Shown piece after piece: positions 45,985-55,653 of a DNA stretch of 64,000 nucleotides. The notes beneath the pieces were generated by a model. It was given only the letters and a program-made list of their open reading frames with translations, had not been told where the DNA came from and did no database searches. Source of the stretch: Sphingobium sp. CR2-8 (GTDB lineage Bacteria; Pseudomonadota; Alphaproteobacteria; Sphingomonadales; Sphingomonadaceae). The stretch covers positions 126,501 to 190,500 of the forward strand of contig NZ_JAYKZY010000002.1 in assembly GCF_035818615.1 (NCBI RefSeq). The letters are read 5' to 3'. A program made the position numbers and the translations under genes. Positions within the stretch are counted from its first letter, which is position 1. Every line of letters starts with the position of its first letter.

Positions 45985-46061
45985 CATTACGGACAAGGAC
46001 AGCCATCATCATTCGTTTCCTGACATCTGCCGCCGCGCTTGCAATCGCGTGCCTTGCCCCG

Positions 46062-47108
46062 ATGCCGGTCGCCGCTGCTCAGCCCGCGCCCGCCAGCATC
46101 GAAAGCTGTGCCCCCGGCGGCGCCTGCGCCACCCCGCTGCCCGTTCGTGTCATCATCGTGTCGATGTTCGAAATCGGTGAGGATAGCGGCGACAAGCCCG
46201 GCGAATTCCAGCTCTGGAAGGAACGGCGCCATCTCGACATGCGCATTCCCTTCCCGCAGTCCCATCACGACCTCTATTATGATCCCAAGACCCAAGTGCT
46301 GGGCATGGTCACGGGCATGGGCAACATCAAATCGGCGACGGCGACCATGGCGTTGGGCCTCGACCAGCGGTTCGACCTTTCCCGTGCCTATTGGCTGGTG
46401 GCGGGTATTGCGGGCATAGATCCGCAGGACGCGTCGATCGGTTCGGCCGCATGGGCACGCTATCTGGTCGACGGCGACCTCGCGCATGAAATCGACGCGC
46501 GGGAAATCCCTGCCGACTGGAAAAGCGGCTATTTTGCGCTGCACAGCAAGGGTCCAAACGATCCCAGCCCGCCTGTGGGGCAGGGCGAGATATTCGAAAT
46601 CAACCCCGCCTTGCGCGACTGGGCCTTCAACCTGACCAAGGACATCGTCCTGCCCGACGATCCTTCGATCCGCAGGGAAAGGGCGCGTTTTACCAACCAC
46701 CCGATGGCCAGGCGTCCCCCCTTCGTACTGAAGGGGGATCAACTGGCGGCGATGACCTTCTGGCATGGCGGGCGGATGACCGGCTGGGCCAATGACTGGG
46801 TGCGATATTGGACGCAGGGGAAGGGCGAATTCGTCACCTCCGCGATGGAGGAAACCGGCACCTATCAGTCGATCGTCTATCTCGACCAGATCGGCCGGGT
46901 GGACAAGGACCGGTTCATGGTGTTGCGCGCGGGCAGCAATTTCACCATGCCGCCGCCCGACGACACCGCCGCCCATTATCTGCTGACCGAAAATGAAGGC
47001 TATGCTGGCATGACCGCCGCGCTTGAAAGCCTCTACCTGGTCGGGTCCAAAGTGGTGGACGAACTGGTCGGCCATTGGGACCGCTACGAAAAGACCGTGC
47101 CGCAATAG
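46062..47108 (+). CDS. Purine nucleoside permease (NUP)-family periplasmic protein
   Basis: At least 348 residues of the NUP/PF06516 family: VSMFEIGEDSGDKPGEFQLW, GMGNIKSATATMALG, AGIAGIDPQDASIGS, EETGTYQS and VLRAGSNFTMP. It is related to the nucleoside-phosphorylase fold and in bacteria is exported. In-frame codons upstream (46008-46061) read RFLTSAAALAIACLAPMPVAAAQ, a good signal peptide, but its first codons are ATC-ATC-ATT. The true start is therefore non-canonical or mutated; AAGGAC precedes it. It probably binds or cleaves purine nucleosides in the periplasm. Confidence 0.82.
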   Translation: MPVAAAQPAPASIESCAPGGACATPLPVRVIIVSMFEIGEDSGDKPGEFQLWKERRHLDMRIPFPQSHHDLYYDPKTQVLGMVTGMGNIKSATATMALGLDQRFDLSRAYWLVAGIAGIDPQDASIGSAAWARYLVDGDLAHEIDAREIPADWKSGYFALHSKGPNDPSPPVGQGEIFEINPALRDWAFNLTKDIVLPDDPSIRRERARFTNHPMARRPPFVLKGDQLAAMTFWHGGRMTGWANDWVRYWTQGKGEFVTSAMEETGTYQSIVYLDQIGRVDKDRFMVLRAGSNFTMPPPDDTAAHYLLTENEGYAGMTAALESLYLVGSKVVDELVGHWDRYEKTVPQ

Positions 47109-47109
47109 C

Positions 47110-48471
47110 ATGGCCCTTACCGTCATCCGCAACGCCGACGTGCTTGCATGCATGGATGATCCCCGGCGGGAGGTTGCCGACGGGGCGGTCGCGTTTCGGG
47201 ATGGGGTCATATTGGCCGCGGGAACCACGGCGGATATGGCATCCTGGCTGGCCGAGGCCGACGATGTTGTGGACGCGCGTGGCTGTGTCGTCACGCCCGG
47301 CCTCGTCAACACCCACCATCATCTTTACCAGTCCCTGACCCGTGCGCTGCCCGGCGCAATCAATGCTTCGTTGTTCGACTGGCTCAAGCGGCTTTACCCC
47401 ATCTGGGCGCAATACCGCCCGGAAGACGTGTTTGCCGCGACCCAGCTAGGCCTCGCCGAACTGGCCTTGTCGGGCTGCACGCTCACTTCTGACCATCTCT
47501 ACCTCTTCCCCAATGGCGTGACGCTGGACGACACGATCGCCGCCGCGCAGAGCATCGGCATCCGTTTCCACCCCACGCGCGGCGCGATGAGCGTGGGGGA
47601 AAGCGATGGCGGCCTGCCGCCCGACAGTCTGGTTGAGGATGAGCGCGCGATCCTCAACGACACGATCCGCGTGATCGACCGCTTCCATGACGCGAGGGAG
47701 GGAGCCATGGTGCGCGTTGGCGTGGCGCCCTGTTCGCCCTTTTCGGTGAGCCAGGGTCTGATGCGCGACGCGGCTTTGCTCGCCCGCGACAAGGGGGTGA
47801 TGCTGCATACCCATCTGGCCGAGGATGCCGACGATGTAGCCTTTTCGTTGGAACGTTTCGGTTGCCGCCCGGGTGATTATGCGGAAAGCCTGGGCTGGGT
47901 CGGCCCGGACGTGTGGCACGCCCATTGCGTCCAGCTGGATGCGCGCGAAATCGCCCTGTTCGCGCGGACCGGCACGGGCGTGGCCCATTGCCCCTGCTCC
48001 AATTGCCGTCTTGGTTCCGGCATCGCCCCGCTCAAATCCCTGTTCGAACAGGGCGTGTCGCTTGGCCTGGGCGTCGATGGGTCTGCCTCCAGCGATAGCG
48101 GCAATCTTTTGCTGGAGGCGCGCCAGGCCATGCTGCTCCAGCGCGCGATCGGCGGTCCGGCCGCCTTCGATCCACGGGACGCGCTATACATCGCCACGCG
48201 GGGCGGCGCAGAGATGCTGGGCCGCCGCGACTGCGGATCGATCGCGCCGGGAAAGCGGGCCGATATCGTCCTGTGGGACGGTGTGAACTTCGCCTCCATG
48301 GGGGCATGGGACAAGGTCGCCGGCTTGATCCTCAGCCCGCCCACGGGCGCGCGCGATGTCTTTGTCGAAGGACGCGCGGTGGTGCGCGACGGGCAACTGG
48401 TGCAGGCCGACCGTGCCTCCATTCTGCGCGCCGCCGACCGCTCGCTTAACCGCCTGATGAGGCTGGCGTGA
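47110..48471 (+). CDS. 8-Oxoguanine deaminase
   Basis: 453 residues of the ATZ/TRZ amidohydrolases. VTPGLVNTHHHLYQSLTRA gives the metal HxH. TRGAMSVGESDGGLPPDSLVEDE, HTHLAEDADD, CPCSNCRLGSGIAP and LGVDGSASSDSGNLL are the 8-oxoguanine deaminase pattern. It converts 8-oxoguanine to urate and ammonia, entering the pathway past XdhAB. It starts 1 nt after the NUP stop and precedes a NCS2 permease by 34 nt. Confidence 0.92.
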   Translation: MALTVIRNADVLACMDDPRREVADGAVAFRDGVILAAGTTADMASWLAEADDVVDARGCVVTPGLVNTHHHLYQSLTRALPGAINASLFDWLKRLYPIWAQYRPEDVFAATQLGLAELALSGCTLTSDHLYLFPNGVTLDDTIAAAQSIGIRFHPTRGAMSVGESDGGLPPDSLVEDERAILNDTIRVIDRFHDAREGAMVRVGVAPCSPFSVSQGLMRDAALLARDKGVMLHTHLAEDADDVAFSLERFGCRPGDYAESLGWVGPDVWHAHCVQLDAREIALFARTGTGVAHCPCSNCRLGSGIAPLKSLFEQGVSLGLGVDGSASSDSGNLLLEARQAMLLQRAIGGPAAFDPRDALYIATRGGAEMLGRRDCGSIAPGKRADIVLWDGVNFASMGAWDKVAGLILSPPTGARDVFVEGRAVVRDGQLVQADRASILRAADRSLNRLMRLA

Positions 48472-48505
48472 TGACCCGGCCGCCTGCCAGCCTGTGGAGT
48501 GCCCC

Positions 48506-49894
48506 ATGACCGTCACCCATTGCCCCATCTCAGAAAGTGGCACCGCGCACGCCACCGGCATCATGACGGCGCAGCAGGCGGGCGATCCCGATTATTTTCC
48601 CGGTCTTGCCGTCGCTATGCCCTTGGGCGTCCAGCATGTGCTGGCGATGTTCGTCAGTAACCTGACCCCCGCGATCATCGTCGCGGGCGCGGCCGGTTTC
48701 GGTTTCGGATCGGCCGACCCCGCGCCCATGATCTACATGATTCAGATGGCGATGCTGTTCGCAGGCATCGCCACCCTGATGCAGACCATCGGCATCGGCC
48801 CGGTCGGCGCGCGTCTGCCGATCGTTCAGGGGACCAGCTTCGCTTTCCTGCCGGTCATGATCCCGATCGTCGCGGGGCAGGGGGTCGCGGCCATGGCGCA
48901 ACTGACCACCGCTGCCATCTTCGGCGGGCTGTTTCACGCCTGTGTCAGCAGTAGCATCGGCCGCATCCGCTTCGCCTTGCCGCCGATGGTCACAGGACTG
49001 GTCGTGCTGATGATCGGCCTGTCGCTGATGCGGGTGGGGGTGCAATATGCCGCCGGTGGCGTCGCGGCGCAGGGTACGCCCGCCTATGGCGCTGGGACGA
49101 GTTGGATGCTGGCGGGAATCGTCGTCGTCGTGACCCTGGGCCTCAGCTTCTACGGGCGCGGGCTATGGTCGACCGCATCGGTTCTGCTGGGCCTTCTCGC
49201 GGGCTATGCGGTCGCTGCGGCGATAGGCCGAGTGTCGCTTGCCCCGGTCGCTGCGGCCGGATGGGTGATGATCCCGCAACCTTTCCACTTCGGCTTTGCC
49301 GTCTCCTTCCCCGCGATTCTGGGTTTCTGCCTCATGGGCTTCATCTCCGCGATCGAATCGATCGGCGCCGTCTCGGCCATCTGCGAAAGCGGCGCCGGTC
49401 GCCCCGCCACCGACCGCGAACTCATCGGCGCGACCAGCGCGGACGGCCTGGGCACCGCGCTGGCGGGGATGTTCGGCGCCATGCCCAATACGTCCTTCAG
49501 CCAGAATGTCGGGCTGATCGCGATCACCGGGATCATGAGCCGCCACATCGTGACGATCGGCGCCCTGTTCCTGATCCTGTGCGGCTTTGCGCCAAAGATC
49601 GGCGCGCTGATCACCACCATCCCGATCGAGATATTGGGCGGCGGCGTGATCGTAATGTTCGGCATGGTCGCCTCGGCCGCGCTCTCGATCCTGTCGGGTG
49701 TGGAATGGTCGCAGCGCAACATGCTGATATTTGGTGTGGCGCTGTCGATCGGCATCGGACTAGCACTGGAGCCGGACGCGGTATCGCACCTGCCCGAAAC
49801 GCTGCGTATCATCCTGACATCGGGCGTCCTGCCCGCCGCGCTGGTGGCCGTGATCCTGAACCTTGTCGTGCCCGATCCTGTCAGCGCTCCATAG
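48506..49894 (+). CDS. NCS2-family nucleobase (urate/xanthine-type) permease
   Basis: 462 residues with about 12-14 membrane segments. YFPGLAVAMPLGVQHVLAMFVSN, GVRLPIVQGTSFAFLP-like GARLPIVQGTSFAFL, and the signature GAMPNTSFSQNVGLIAITGI are those of the UraA/XanQ/UacT branch. FMGFISAIESIGAVSAIC carries the conserved acidic residue. Urate, xanthine or 8-oxopurine import is likely from the adjacent 8-oxoguanine deaminase. The ATG at 48506 has GGAG 7 nt upstream. Its 3' end overlaps the convergent ADGF-type deaminase by 14 nt. Confidence 0.92.
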   Translation: MTVTHCPISESGTAHATGIMTAQQAGDPDYFPGLAVAMPLGVQHVLAMFVSNLTPAIIVAGAAGFGFGSADPAPMIYMIQMAMLFAGIATLMQTIGIGPVGARLPIVQGTSFAFLPVMIPIVAGQGVAAMAQLTTAAIFGGLFHACVSSSIGRIRFALPPMVTGLVVLMIGLSLMRVGVQYAAGGVAAQGTPAYGAGTSWMLAGIVVVVTLGLSFYGRGLWSTASVLLGLLAGYAVAAAIGRVSLAPVAAAGWVMIPQPFHFGFAVSFPAILGFCLMGFISAIESIGAVSAICESGAGRPATDRELIGATSADGLGTALAGMFGAMPNTSFSQNVGLIAITGIMSRHIVTIGALFLILCGFAPKIGALITTIPIEILGGGVIVMFGMVASAALSILSGVEWSQRNMLIFGVALSIGIGLALEPDAVSHLPETLRIILTSGVLPAALVAVILNLVVPDPVSAP

Positions 49895-51395
49895 CTTCGA
49901 AGGTCTGGAGGTCGCGTTCCAGCCTGACCTGCGCCGTGGCTTTGGGACTTGAAGCCAGCCAGGCCCCGCACCCCGGCGTATCGATCATGGCGCAAGCTGC
50001 GACCCGTCCGCCGCCGGGCTTTCCCTGCCACAGGCTGTCGCCGGGCAGGAAGCTGTAATGCAGCCCGTTGCGTATGATCTGCTTCAGGTCCGCATAGCGC
50101 AGCCCCTGTTCGGTAACGGCGCGCAGATATTCGTTGGTCATGTCGCTGCGCGACACGCCCTCATCGTCGGTCGACAGCACCACTGGCACGCCCGCCTCGC
50201 GATAGAGGGACAGCGGATGATCGCTGCCCTTAACGCCCAGGATGACGGCATTGCTGGTCAGGTTGATCTCCACGGCCACCTGATCGCGCGCCATCCGCGC
50301 CAGCAGCGTGGACGCATCGCGTTCATAGGCGATGTCGATGCCATGGCCGATCCGCCTTGCGCCTGCGACCTGCACCGCATCGCCAATGTGAAAAGTCAGA
50401 TCGCGCGACGGCACCAGGCCCAGCGTCAATTCGCCCGCATGGAGCGACAATTTGACCTGCGGATGCCGCGCCTTGAGAAAGGCGATCATCTGCATATGCA
50501 GCGCATAGTCGCGCACTGCGACGGGATCATGTTCGGGCGCGGCGATGTTGACGCCCACGAAACGCGGATCGGCCTGCGCCAAGGCAAAGCCGAAGGCCAG
50601 TTGGGCGAACACCTGCGCGGGCGGATTGGTGCGGATCGCGGTGTAGAGATAGCGCATCTCCACGCCGCAGGCCGGCTTGGGGTTGACCGTCCCGCATCCG
50701 TCGATTGCCGCGACCTGCGCATCATAACCATCATAGTCGGCCTTTGCGCTGGCGATCGCGTCCGGCAACAGCGGCGCAATCTTGGCATAAAGCGCAGCAA
50801 GATCACTGGCGTCGGCATCGGCCATCGTCACGCCCAGCATCCAGCCTGCACGCGCGCCGCTGCCCAACTCGACATAGGATACATGGTCGGCCGCCGCCTG
50901 CTGTCGGGTCAGCGCCATAGCCTCGCCGACATGACGGCTATAGGCTGGCCCGAACGCGTCGAATGTTGCGAAGAAACGGTCATAGCCCGATACCATTGGG
51001 TCGCCCACGCCCGCTTCGAAACCGCGTGTGGAAAAGGCGTCAATCGCGCGCGAATAGTGGCGATAGTGGCGTTCCAGCCCGGCGGCCGGAATCCGGCCCG
51101 GCGCGGTACAGGGCGGTTCGACGATATAATGATTGTCTGTCGCGATGCACAGACCGTCGGCTGCCGCCCAGCGCAGATAATCCTCGGCGAAATTGGCGCC
51201 ACCCGCGTGATTGTGCAGGTCGCCGCCCTTGGGCATGGCCTGTAGGAAGATGCGCAGGCGCGGGCTGCTGCCTGCGATGCGGTCCAGATAGGCGGCCGTG
51301 CGCGCTTCGTTCGACAAGGCGGCGGTGGGCGTCCGCGCCATGATCGGCCCGGCGCTCAGGGTCAGCGCCATCAACAATCCAGCCAACCGCATCAT
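49881..51395 (-). CDS. Exported adenosine deaminase (ADGF/CECR1-like)
   Basis: 504 residues with a signal peptide (MMRLAGLLMALTLSAGPIMA). Catalytic motifs: PKGGDLHNHAGG (zinc HxH), KLSLHAGELT, RRIGHGIDI and VLSTDDEGVSRSD. The long insert between the first motif and the barrel (residues 85-200) with Cys pairs resembles secreted ADGF-type deaminases. It should convert adenosine to inosine in the periplasm. Convergent with the urate-type permease; an isolated gene at the border of the purine island. Confidence 0.9.
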   Translation of the reverse strand: MMRLAGLLMALTLSAGPIMARTPTAALSNEARTAAYLDRIAGSSPRLRIFLQAMPKGGDLHNHAGGANFAEDYLRWAAADGLCIATDNHYIVEPPCTAPGRIPAAGLERHYRHYSRAIDAFSTRGFEAGVGDPMVSGYDRFFATFDAFGPAYSRHVGEAMALTRQQAAADHVSYVELGSGARAGWMLGVTMADADASDLAALYAKIAPLLPDAIASAKADYDGYDAQVAAIDGCGTVNPKPACGVEMRYLYTAIRTNPPAQVFAQLAFGFALAQADPRFVGVNIAAPEHDPVAVRDYALHMQMIAFLKARHPQVKLSLHAGELTLGLVPSRDLTFHIGDAVQVAGARRIGHGIDIAYERDASTLLARMARDQVAVEINLTSNAVILGVKGSDHPLSLYREAGVPVVLSTDDEGVSRSDMTNEYLRAVTEQGLRYADLKQIIRNGLHYSFLPGDSLWQGKPGGGRVAACAMIDTPGCGAWLASSPKATAQVRLERDLQTFEAMER

Positions 51396-51618
51396 CTACC
51401 CCCATTTCGAGGCCTTTCTGACGGCGGCCCTCATGAAGTTCAATGAGGATATTGCGGACATTGTGTTGCCGAAATCAGAGCGCTTGGCTGGCTCGTGGCC
51501 TCGAGCGAACGGTCGTCAAAGCGACCTAAGTTTGTGACTCGCCTGTCCCGTTAACGCGTCCCAATATCTGGACCGAACGATCGATCTTCGATGCGCAGAT
51601 GGCGAAGCTGATCGGAGC
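51396..51618. other. Intergenic region before cytochrome b561 remnant
   Basis: 223 bp. The last ~80 bp read weakly like the missing upstream part of the cytochrome b561 gene with a stop in frame. No other feature seen. Confidence 0.4.
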
Positions 51619-51975
51619 GTGCTGTTGATATTGGCCATTTTGATAGCAATGGTAACGGCTGGCCTGTTCGCAGTGGACGTGGACGGCATCGAATCCGGTC
51701 CACTTGCAGGCTGGATCAGCTTCGATCAGGGGCGCACCGCCTTTGACCTTCACAAAATGCTGTTTAATCTACTCTTGGCGCTTGTGGCGCTGCATGTGGC
51801 TGCGGTCCTTTATTATGTACTGCGCCTACATCACAATCTTATCGGCCCGATGATTCACGGCCGCCGCACCCTGCCAGTTGAGGAAGCGGTCGACCTTGCA
51901 TCCGGATCGCCCTGGAAGGTCATCGTTGGCCTACTCGTGGCCGCCGCCTGCACTTGGGCGACCGGTTTCTTGTGA
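51619..51975 (+). pseudogene. N-terminally truncated cytochrome b561-family protein
   Basis: 118 residues equal to the C-terminal half of a ~180-residue dihaem cytochrome b561: helix 3 (LILAILIAMVTAGLFAVD), the loop GPLAGWISF, helix 4 with haem His in DLHKMLFNLLLALVALHVAAVLYYVLR, then PMIHGRR. The first two helices, with their haem ligands, are missing, so the protein should not work as an electron carrier. GTG start. Probably a decayed fragment. Confidence 0.7.
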
Positions 51976-52231
51976 TCGGCGCGGGTGCGTGCAGCAACGG
52001 GGCCTTGCTATAAGGCATGCTCAAACATCTGATGTGACCCTTTCCGATGAAAGCAGGTTGCAATTGCGTGTTGTTTCTTTCGGTAACCCAGGCTTCTGCT
52101 GCGATTGCGGCATATCGGCGTGAATGAGTTTCACCATTGCGCGCCCGAAGTGAATCGTTTAACTATATTTCATATTATTTCATAAAGTGAACAGAAAACG
52201 CCGAACCGGGCATCACAAAAGGGGGCTGACC

Positions 52232-54493
52232 ATGAGACTGGGACATGTATCGCACACCGCGCTGGGATGCGCGCTGGTCGGAGCGGCATTGGCGGCGGTA
52301 CCTGCTGCGGCACAGATCACGCCGGTTCCCAATCAGGCTGACAGCCCCCCGGATAATATCATCGTCACGGCGCAACGCCGCAGCGACAACATCCGCGACG
52401 TTCCCATCTCGATCAGCGCGATTTCGGGGGACATTGTTTCGAGCCTGACCGTCGGTGGCGAAGACATTCGTGCGCTTGCAGGGCGCGTGCCTAACCTTAA
52501 CGTCGAGTCGACCTTTGGGCGGGTCTTCCCACGCTTCTACATCCGCGGGCTTGGCAATTCCGATTTCACGCTGAATTCCACCGCATCGGTATCGGTCTAT
52601 TACGACGACGTCGTTCTTGAGAACCAGATTCTAAGAAGCATGCCGGCCTTCGATCTCGAGCGGGTCGAAGTGCTGCGCGGTCCACAGGGCACGTTGTACG
52701 GGCGCAATTCGACAGCCGGCGCCGTCAAGCTCATCTCGCAGAAGCCGACCGACACCGTCCAGGGCTATGGCCGCGTTTCCTATGGCCGTTTCAATACGAC
52801 CAGTTTCGAAGGGGCGATCGGAGGTCCGATCGTCAACGACCTGCTCTCGGGTCGAATGTCCCTGTTGTATCAGCGTCAGGGTGGCTCGGTCGAGAACATC
52901 GTCACCGGTCACAAGCTGGGCGGATATGACGACATAGCGGCGCGCGCGCAGCTCTTGTTCGAGCCCGACGACCGATTCTCCGCGCTCCTCCAATTTTCGG
53001 CGCGGTCGCTCAATGGCACTTCGACGCTGTTCAACGGCAGGCAGACGACGCCGGGCTTCGGCGTGTTGCCGTTCAAGAAGTTGCGGATCGCATTGGAGAG
53101 CGACCGGCAGTCGGACCAGGAGGCGCATCAATACGGCTTGAACCTGAACCTGACCTATGACCTCGGCGGGGTAGACCTGACGTCGATTACCTCTTGGCAG
53201 TCGGGCGATTTCTTCACGGTCGGGGATGTCGACGGATCGCCCCGCGCGGCGCTCATCAACACCTCGCGCATCAACGGGCTCGATCAGGTCACCGAGGAAC
53301 TGCGGTTGGCAAGCAAGGGCGATGGCGCATTCAACTGGCAGGCCGGCGTCTATTATTTCCATGAATTGCTGGACTATTCGAACACGACCGCGAACAACAC
53401 ATTCCAGACGTCGGATGGCAGCCCGGGCTTCGGCGCCTATCAGTTCGCGCAGCAAAAGAGCGAGAGTTACGCGGGGTTCGCGCAGGCATCGTACAAGATA
53501 ATCGACGCGCTGACGCTGTCGGGGGGTATCCGCTACACACATGATCGTATCCGGCTGTCGCAGGATACGGCCTTCTTCACGCCGAATCCGGCCGATCTCA
53601 CTGCCGAGCCGAATTTTTCCGGTCCCTTTTACGCGGGTGGAGCCAGAGGACCGTTCCCGGTCACCCAGCCGCGCTTTTCCAGCGCAGGCGAGGGGTCGGG
53701 TCGGGTCACGTGGGACGGGAGTCTGACCTACAAGATCAATCCGCAGGTCAACGTCTATGCCCGCATCGCCCGCGGATACCATTCCGGTGTGATTACCGGA
53801 CAGGCGATCTTCTCCCCGATCGAAACCGCGGGGCCGGAAACAGTCACATCCTATGAGGTGGGACTGAAAAGCGAGTTTCTCGACCGCAAAATCCGCCTGA
53901 ACCTCACCGGCTTCCACTATGTCTACAAGGATCAGCAACTGCCGGTCTTCATCAGGAACGGCTCGGGCGCCGATATCATCAGGCTCATCAACGCTCCGGG
54001 CGGCAAGGGCACCGGTTTCGAAGGTGACATCCAGATCCGGCCCAGCCCCTATTTCGCGTTCGGCGGTCAGATCGGTTATGTCGATACGCGGATCAGCGGT
54101 CGTACGCTGGTCCAGGATCCGCGCTCAGCGACCGGGCAGGTGGACATCGACGGACAGCCGTTCCCGTTCGCACCCAAGCTGACTGCCGGGCTGAACGCGG
54201 ACGCGAAAGTTCCGGTCGGCGAGCGGGCCGAACTGTTCGCGTCGACCGACTGGTCCTACCGCTCCTCGCAGAATTTCTCGCTGACCAGCTTCCTCCAGCC
54301 CGAGTTTCGCACCGGTGGCTGGTGGGAGGGCGGCGTGCGCGCGGGATACCGGATCGACACGCTGGAGGTTGCGCTCTGGTCGCGCAACGTGGCGGACAGC
54401 ACCGGGTTCACCAGCGGGTTGAACGTCAACGGCCTGGCCTATGTCTTCAATGCGCCGCGGACCTACGGGGTTGAGGTCTCGTACCGGTTCTGA
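52232..54493 (+). CDS. TonB-dependent receptor
   Basis: 753 residues; ATG at 52232 has AAAAGGGGG upstream. The signal peptide ends PAAAQ. The plug has NIIVTAQRRSDNIRDVPISISA, RFYIRGLGNSDFTL and ERVEVLRGPQGTLYGRNSTAGAV, the classic iron-complex/pesticin-like form common in sphingomonads. The barrel ends TYGVEVSYRF. It stands alone, followed by a strong hairpin and a convergent PfkB kinase gene. Upstream DNA 52130-52186 is AT-rich and may hold its promoter. The ligand is unknown. Confidence 0.92.
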   Translation: MRLGHVSHTALGCALVGAALAAVPAAAQITPVPNQADSPPDNIIVTAQRRSDNIRDVPISISAISGDIVSSLTVGGEDIRALAGRVPNLNVESTFGRVFPRFYIRGLGNSDFTLNSTASVSVYYDDVVLENQILRSMPAFDLERVEVLRGPQGTLYGRNSTAGAVKLISQKPTDTVQGYGRVSYGRFNTTSFEGAIGGPIVNDLLSGRMSLLYQRQGGSVENIVTGHKLGGYDDIAARAQLLFEPDDRFSALLQFSARSLNGTSTLFNGRQTTPGFGVLPFKKLRIALESDRQSDQEAHQYGLNLNLTYDLGGVDLTSITSWQSGDFFTVGDVDGSPRAALINTSRINGLDQVTEELRLASKGDGAFNWQAGVYYFHELLDYSNTTANNTFQTSDGSPGFGAYQFAQQKSESYAGFAQASYKIIDALTLSGGIRYTHDRIRLSQDTAFFTPNPADLTAEPNFSGPFYAGGARGPFPVTQPRFSSAGEGSGRVTWDGSLTYKINPQVNVYARIARGYHSGVITGQAIFSPIETAGPETVTSYEVGLKSEFLDRKIRLNLTGFHYVYKDQQLPVFIRNGSGADIIRLINAPGGKGTGFEGDIQIRPSPYFAFGGQIGYVDTRISGRTLVQDPRSATGQVDIDGQPFPFAPKLTAGLNADAKVPVGERAELFASTDWSYRSSQNFSLTSFLQPEFRTGGWWEGGVRAGYRIDTLEVALWSRNVADSTGFTSGLNVNGLAYVFNAPRTYGVEVSYRF

Positions 54494-54521
54494 GGCTCTG
54501 GAAAGAGACGACCGGACAGAC

Positions 54522-54550
54522 GGCGCGGCGTCGCTTCGCGACGCCGCGCC
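54522..54550. terminator. Strong hairpin between convergent TBDR and PfkB genes
   Basis: A perfect 13-bp stem (GGCGCGGCGTCGC / GCGACGCCGCGCC) with a 3-nt TTC loop, 28 bp after the TBDR stop and 15 bp after the PfkB stop. Likely a bidirectional terminator, though T-tracts are lacking. Confidence 0.65.
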
Positions 54551-54565
54551 ATTACTCGGCATCGA

Positions 54566-55474
54566 TCATCGCCCGTTCGTTGGCGACTCCCGAGCAACGG
54601 CCTGAGCCCAATCAGGTTTCCGTATAGCCCTTTGACGGGCTGCCAGCATGGCAGCGACCTGGTCCACCGCATGCTGCGCGATTCCAAGAAGGTCGAGGCG
54701 TCCGGCGAGAAGATGCGCGAGCGCTTCCCCGGCGAACGTGTCGCCAGCGCCGGTGGCATCATGTACGGCAACGGGGCTGGCGGCGACGAAACATTCCATC
54801 GCCTTGGATCGAACGCGAACGCCCTCCGCACCATGTGTTTCGAACAAAATCATATCGGGCTTCGCGCCGATCAGAAACGCGTCGATGAGGTGATATTCAG
54901 AGGCGTTGCAGAAGATGACGTCCGCGTGGCGAACCAACTCTCGCCGCAGGGCCGGAGGAAAGCACGCCGGATCGTCCTTCACGATCCAGGCGACCTGCTG
55001 ATCGGCAGAGAGATGATCGAGCGCGCGTGATATCACCACCGGGTCCGCCGCTGCGACGACGATCATGTCGGCGTCGGCGACCAATTTGCGCTGCGCATCC
55101 GACAGATAGGTGGCCACGACGCTGCCAAGATCAAGCAGGCAGGTATAGCCCCCATTGTCGTGATAGACGAGCAGGCAGCAGGGCGTCTTCTCCCCCGGCC
55201 GCTCGACCACCCCGTCCACGCGCACGTCGGACTGGCGGCACGCCTGGCGGTAAGCCTCGGCATGGATGTCGGTGCCGACCGACACGATCGGCCAGGCCGC
55301 GTGGCCATGGGCACTGAGCCGACGACAGGCATAGAGCGCCGCTCCCCCGGCGCGGGGCCAGGCGTCGTCCGCAAAAATATGGGCATCGACCGTGCCGGTT
55401 CCGTTCAACGGATGTCGTGTCGACAGGACATAGTCCAGCGTGGCGAACCCAAGGACAGCTACACGGGCGGTCAT
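54566..55474 (-). CDS. PfkB-family sugar/nucleoside kinase
   Basis: 302 residues. GFATLDYVLSTRHP and WPRAGGAALYACRRLSAHG form the substrate side; HDATGAGDTFAGEALAHLL is the PfkB ATP/anion-hole signature with catalytic Asp. Less ribokinase-like than the protein at 62319. AGGATG is correctly spaced before the ATG at 55474; the ATG at 55483 is not. It is divergent from a TBDR with a TGAAACGTTTCA operator between them, so it probably belongs to the nucleoside/ribose regulon. Substrate unknown. Confidence 0.87.
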   Translation of the reverse strand: MTARVAVLGFATLDYVLSTRHPLNGTGTVDAHIFADDAWPRAGGAALYACRRLSAHGHAAWPIVSVGTDIHAEAYRQACRQSDVRVDGVVERPGEKTPCCLLVYHDNGGYTCLLDLGSVVATYLSDAQRKLVADADMIVVAAADPVVISRALDHLSADQQVAWIVKDDPACFPPALRRELVRHADVIFCNASEYHLIDAFLIGAKPDMILFETHGAEGVRVRSKAMECFVAASPVAVHDATGAGDTFAGEALAHLLAGRLDLLGIAQHAVDQVAAMLAARQRAIRKPDWAQAVARESPTNGR

Positions 55475-55594
55475 CGCACGCATCCTGAACTAGGGGAATG
55501 CAGCTTTATCCGCATCAGAAGTCCTCCGCACATGTCAATTTCGGCCCTGAAGGCCCTTGCAAGAATCATCGAATGAAGTTTATGAAGTAAATAG

Positions 55595-55606
55595 TGAAAC
55601 GTTTCA
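55595..55606. promoter_or_regulatory. LacI-type operator TGAAACGTTTCA, site 1
   Basis: Perfect 12-bp palindrome between divergent PfkB and TBDR genes, 48 bp before the TBDR start. Same sequence as site 3 at 63277, beside the LacI gene. Confidence 0.8.
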
Positions 55607-55653
55607 ATTCCATGACAATGAAACGGGCGACTATATTTGTAGGGGGTTAGACC

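Noticed and set aside
55608-55625. Second LacI half-site (ATGAAACG) beside operator site 1
   Set aside because: Only one arm is present; no matching second arm.
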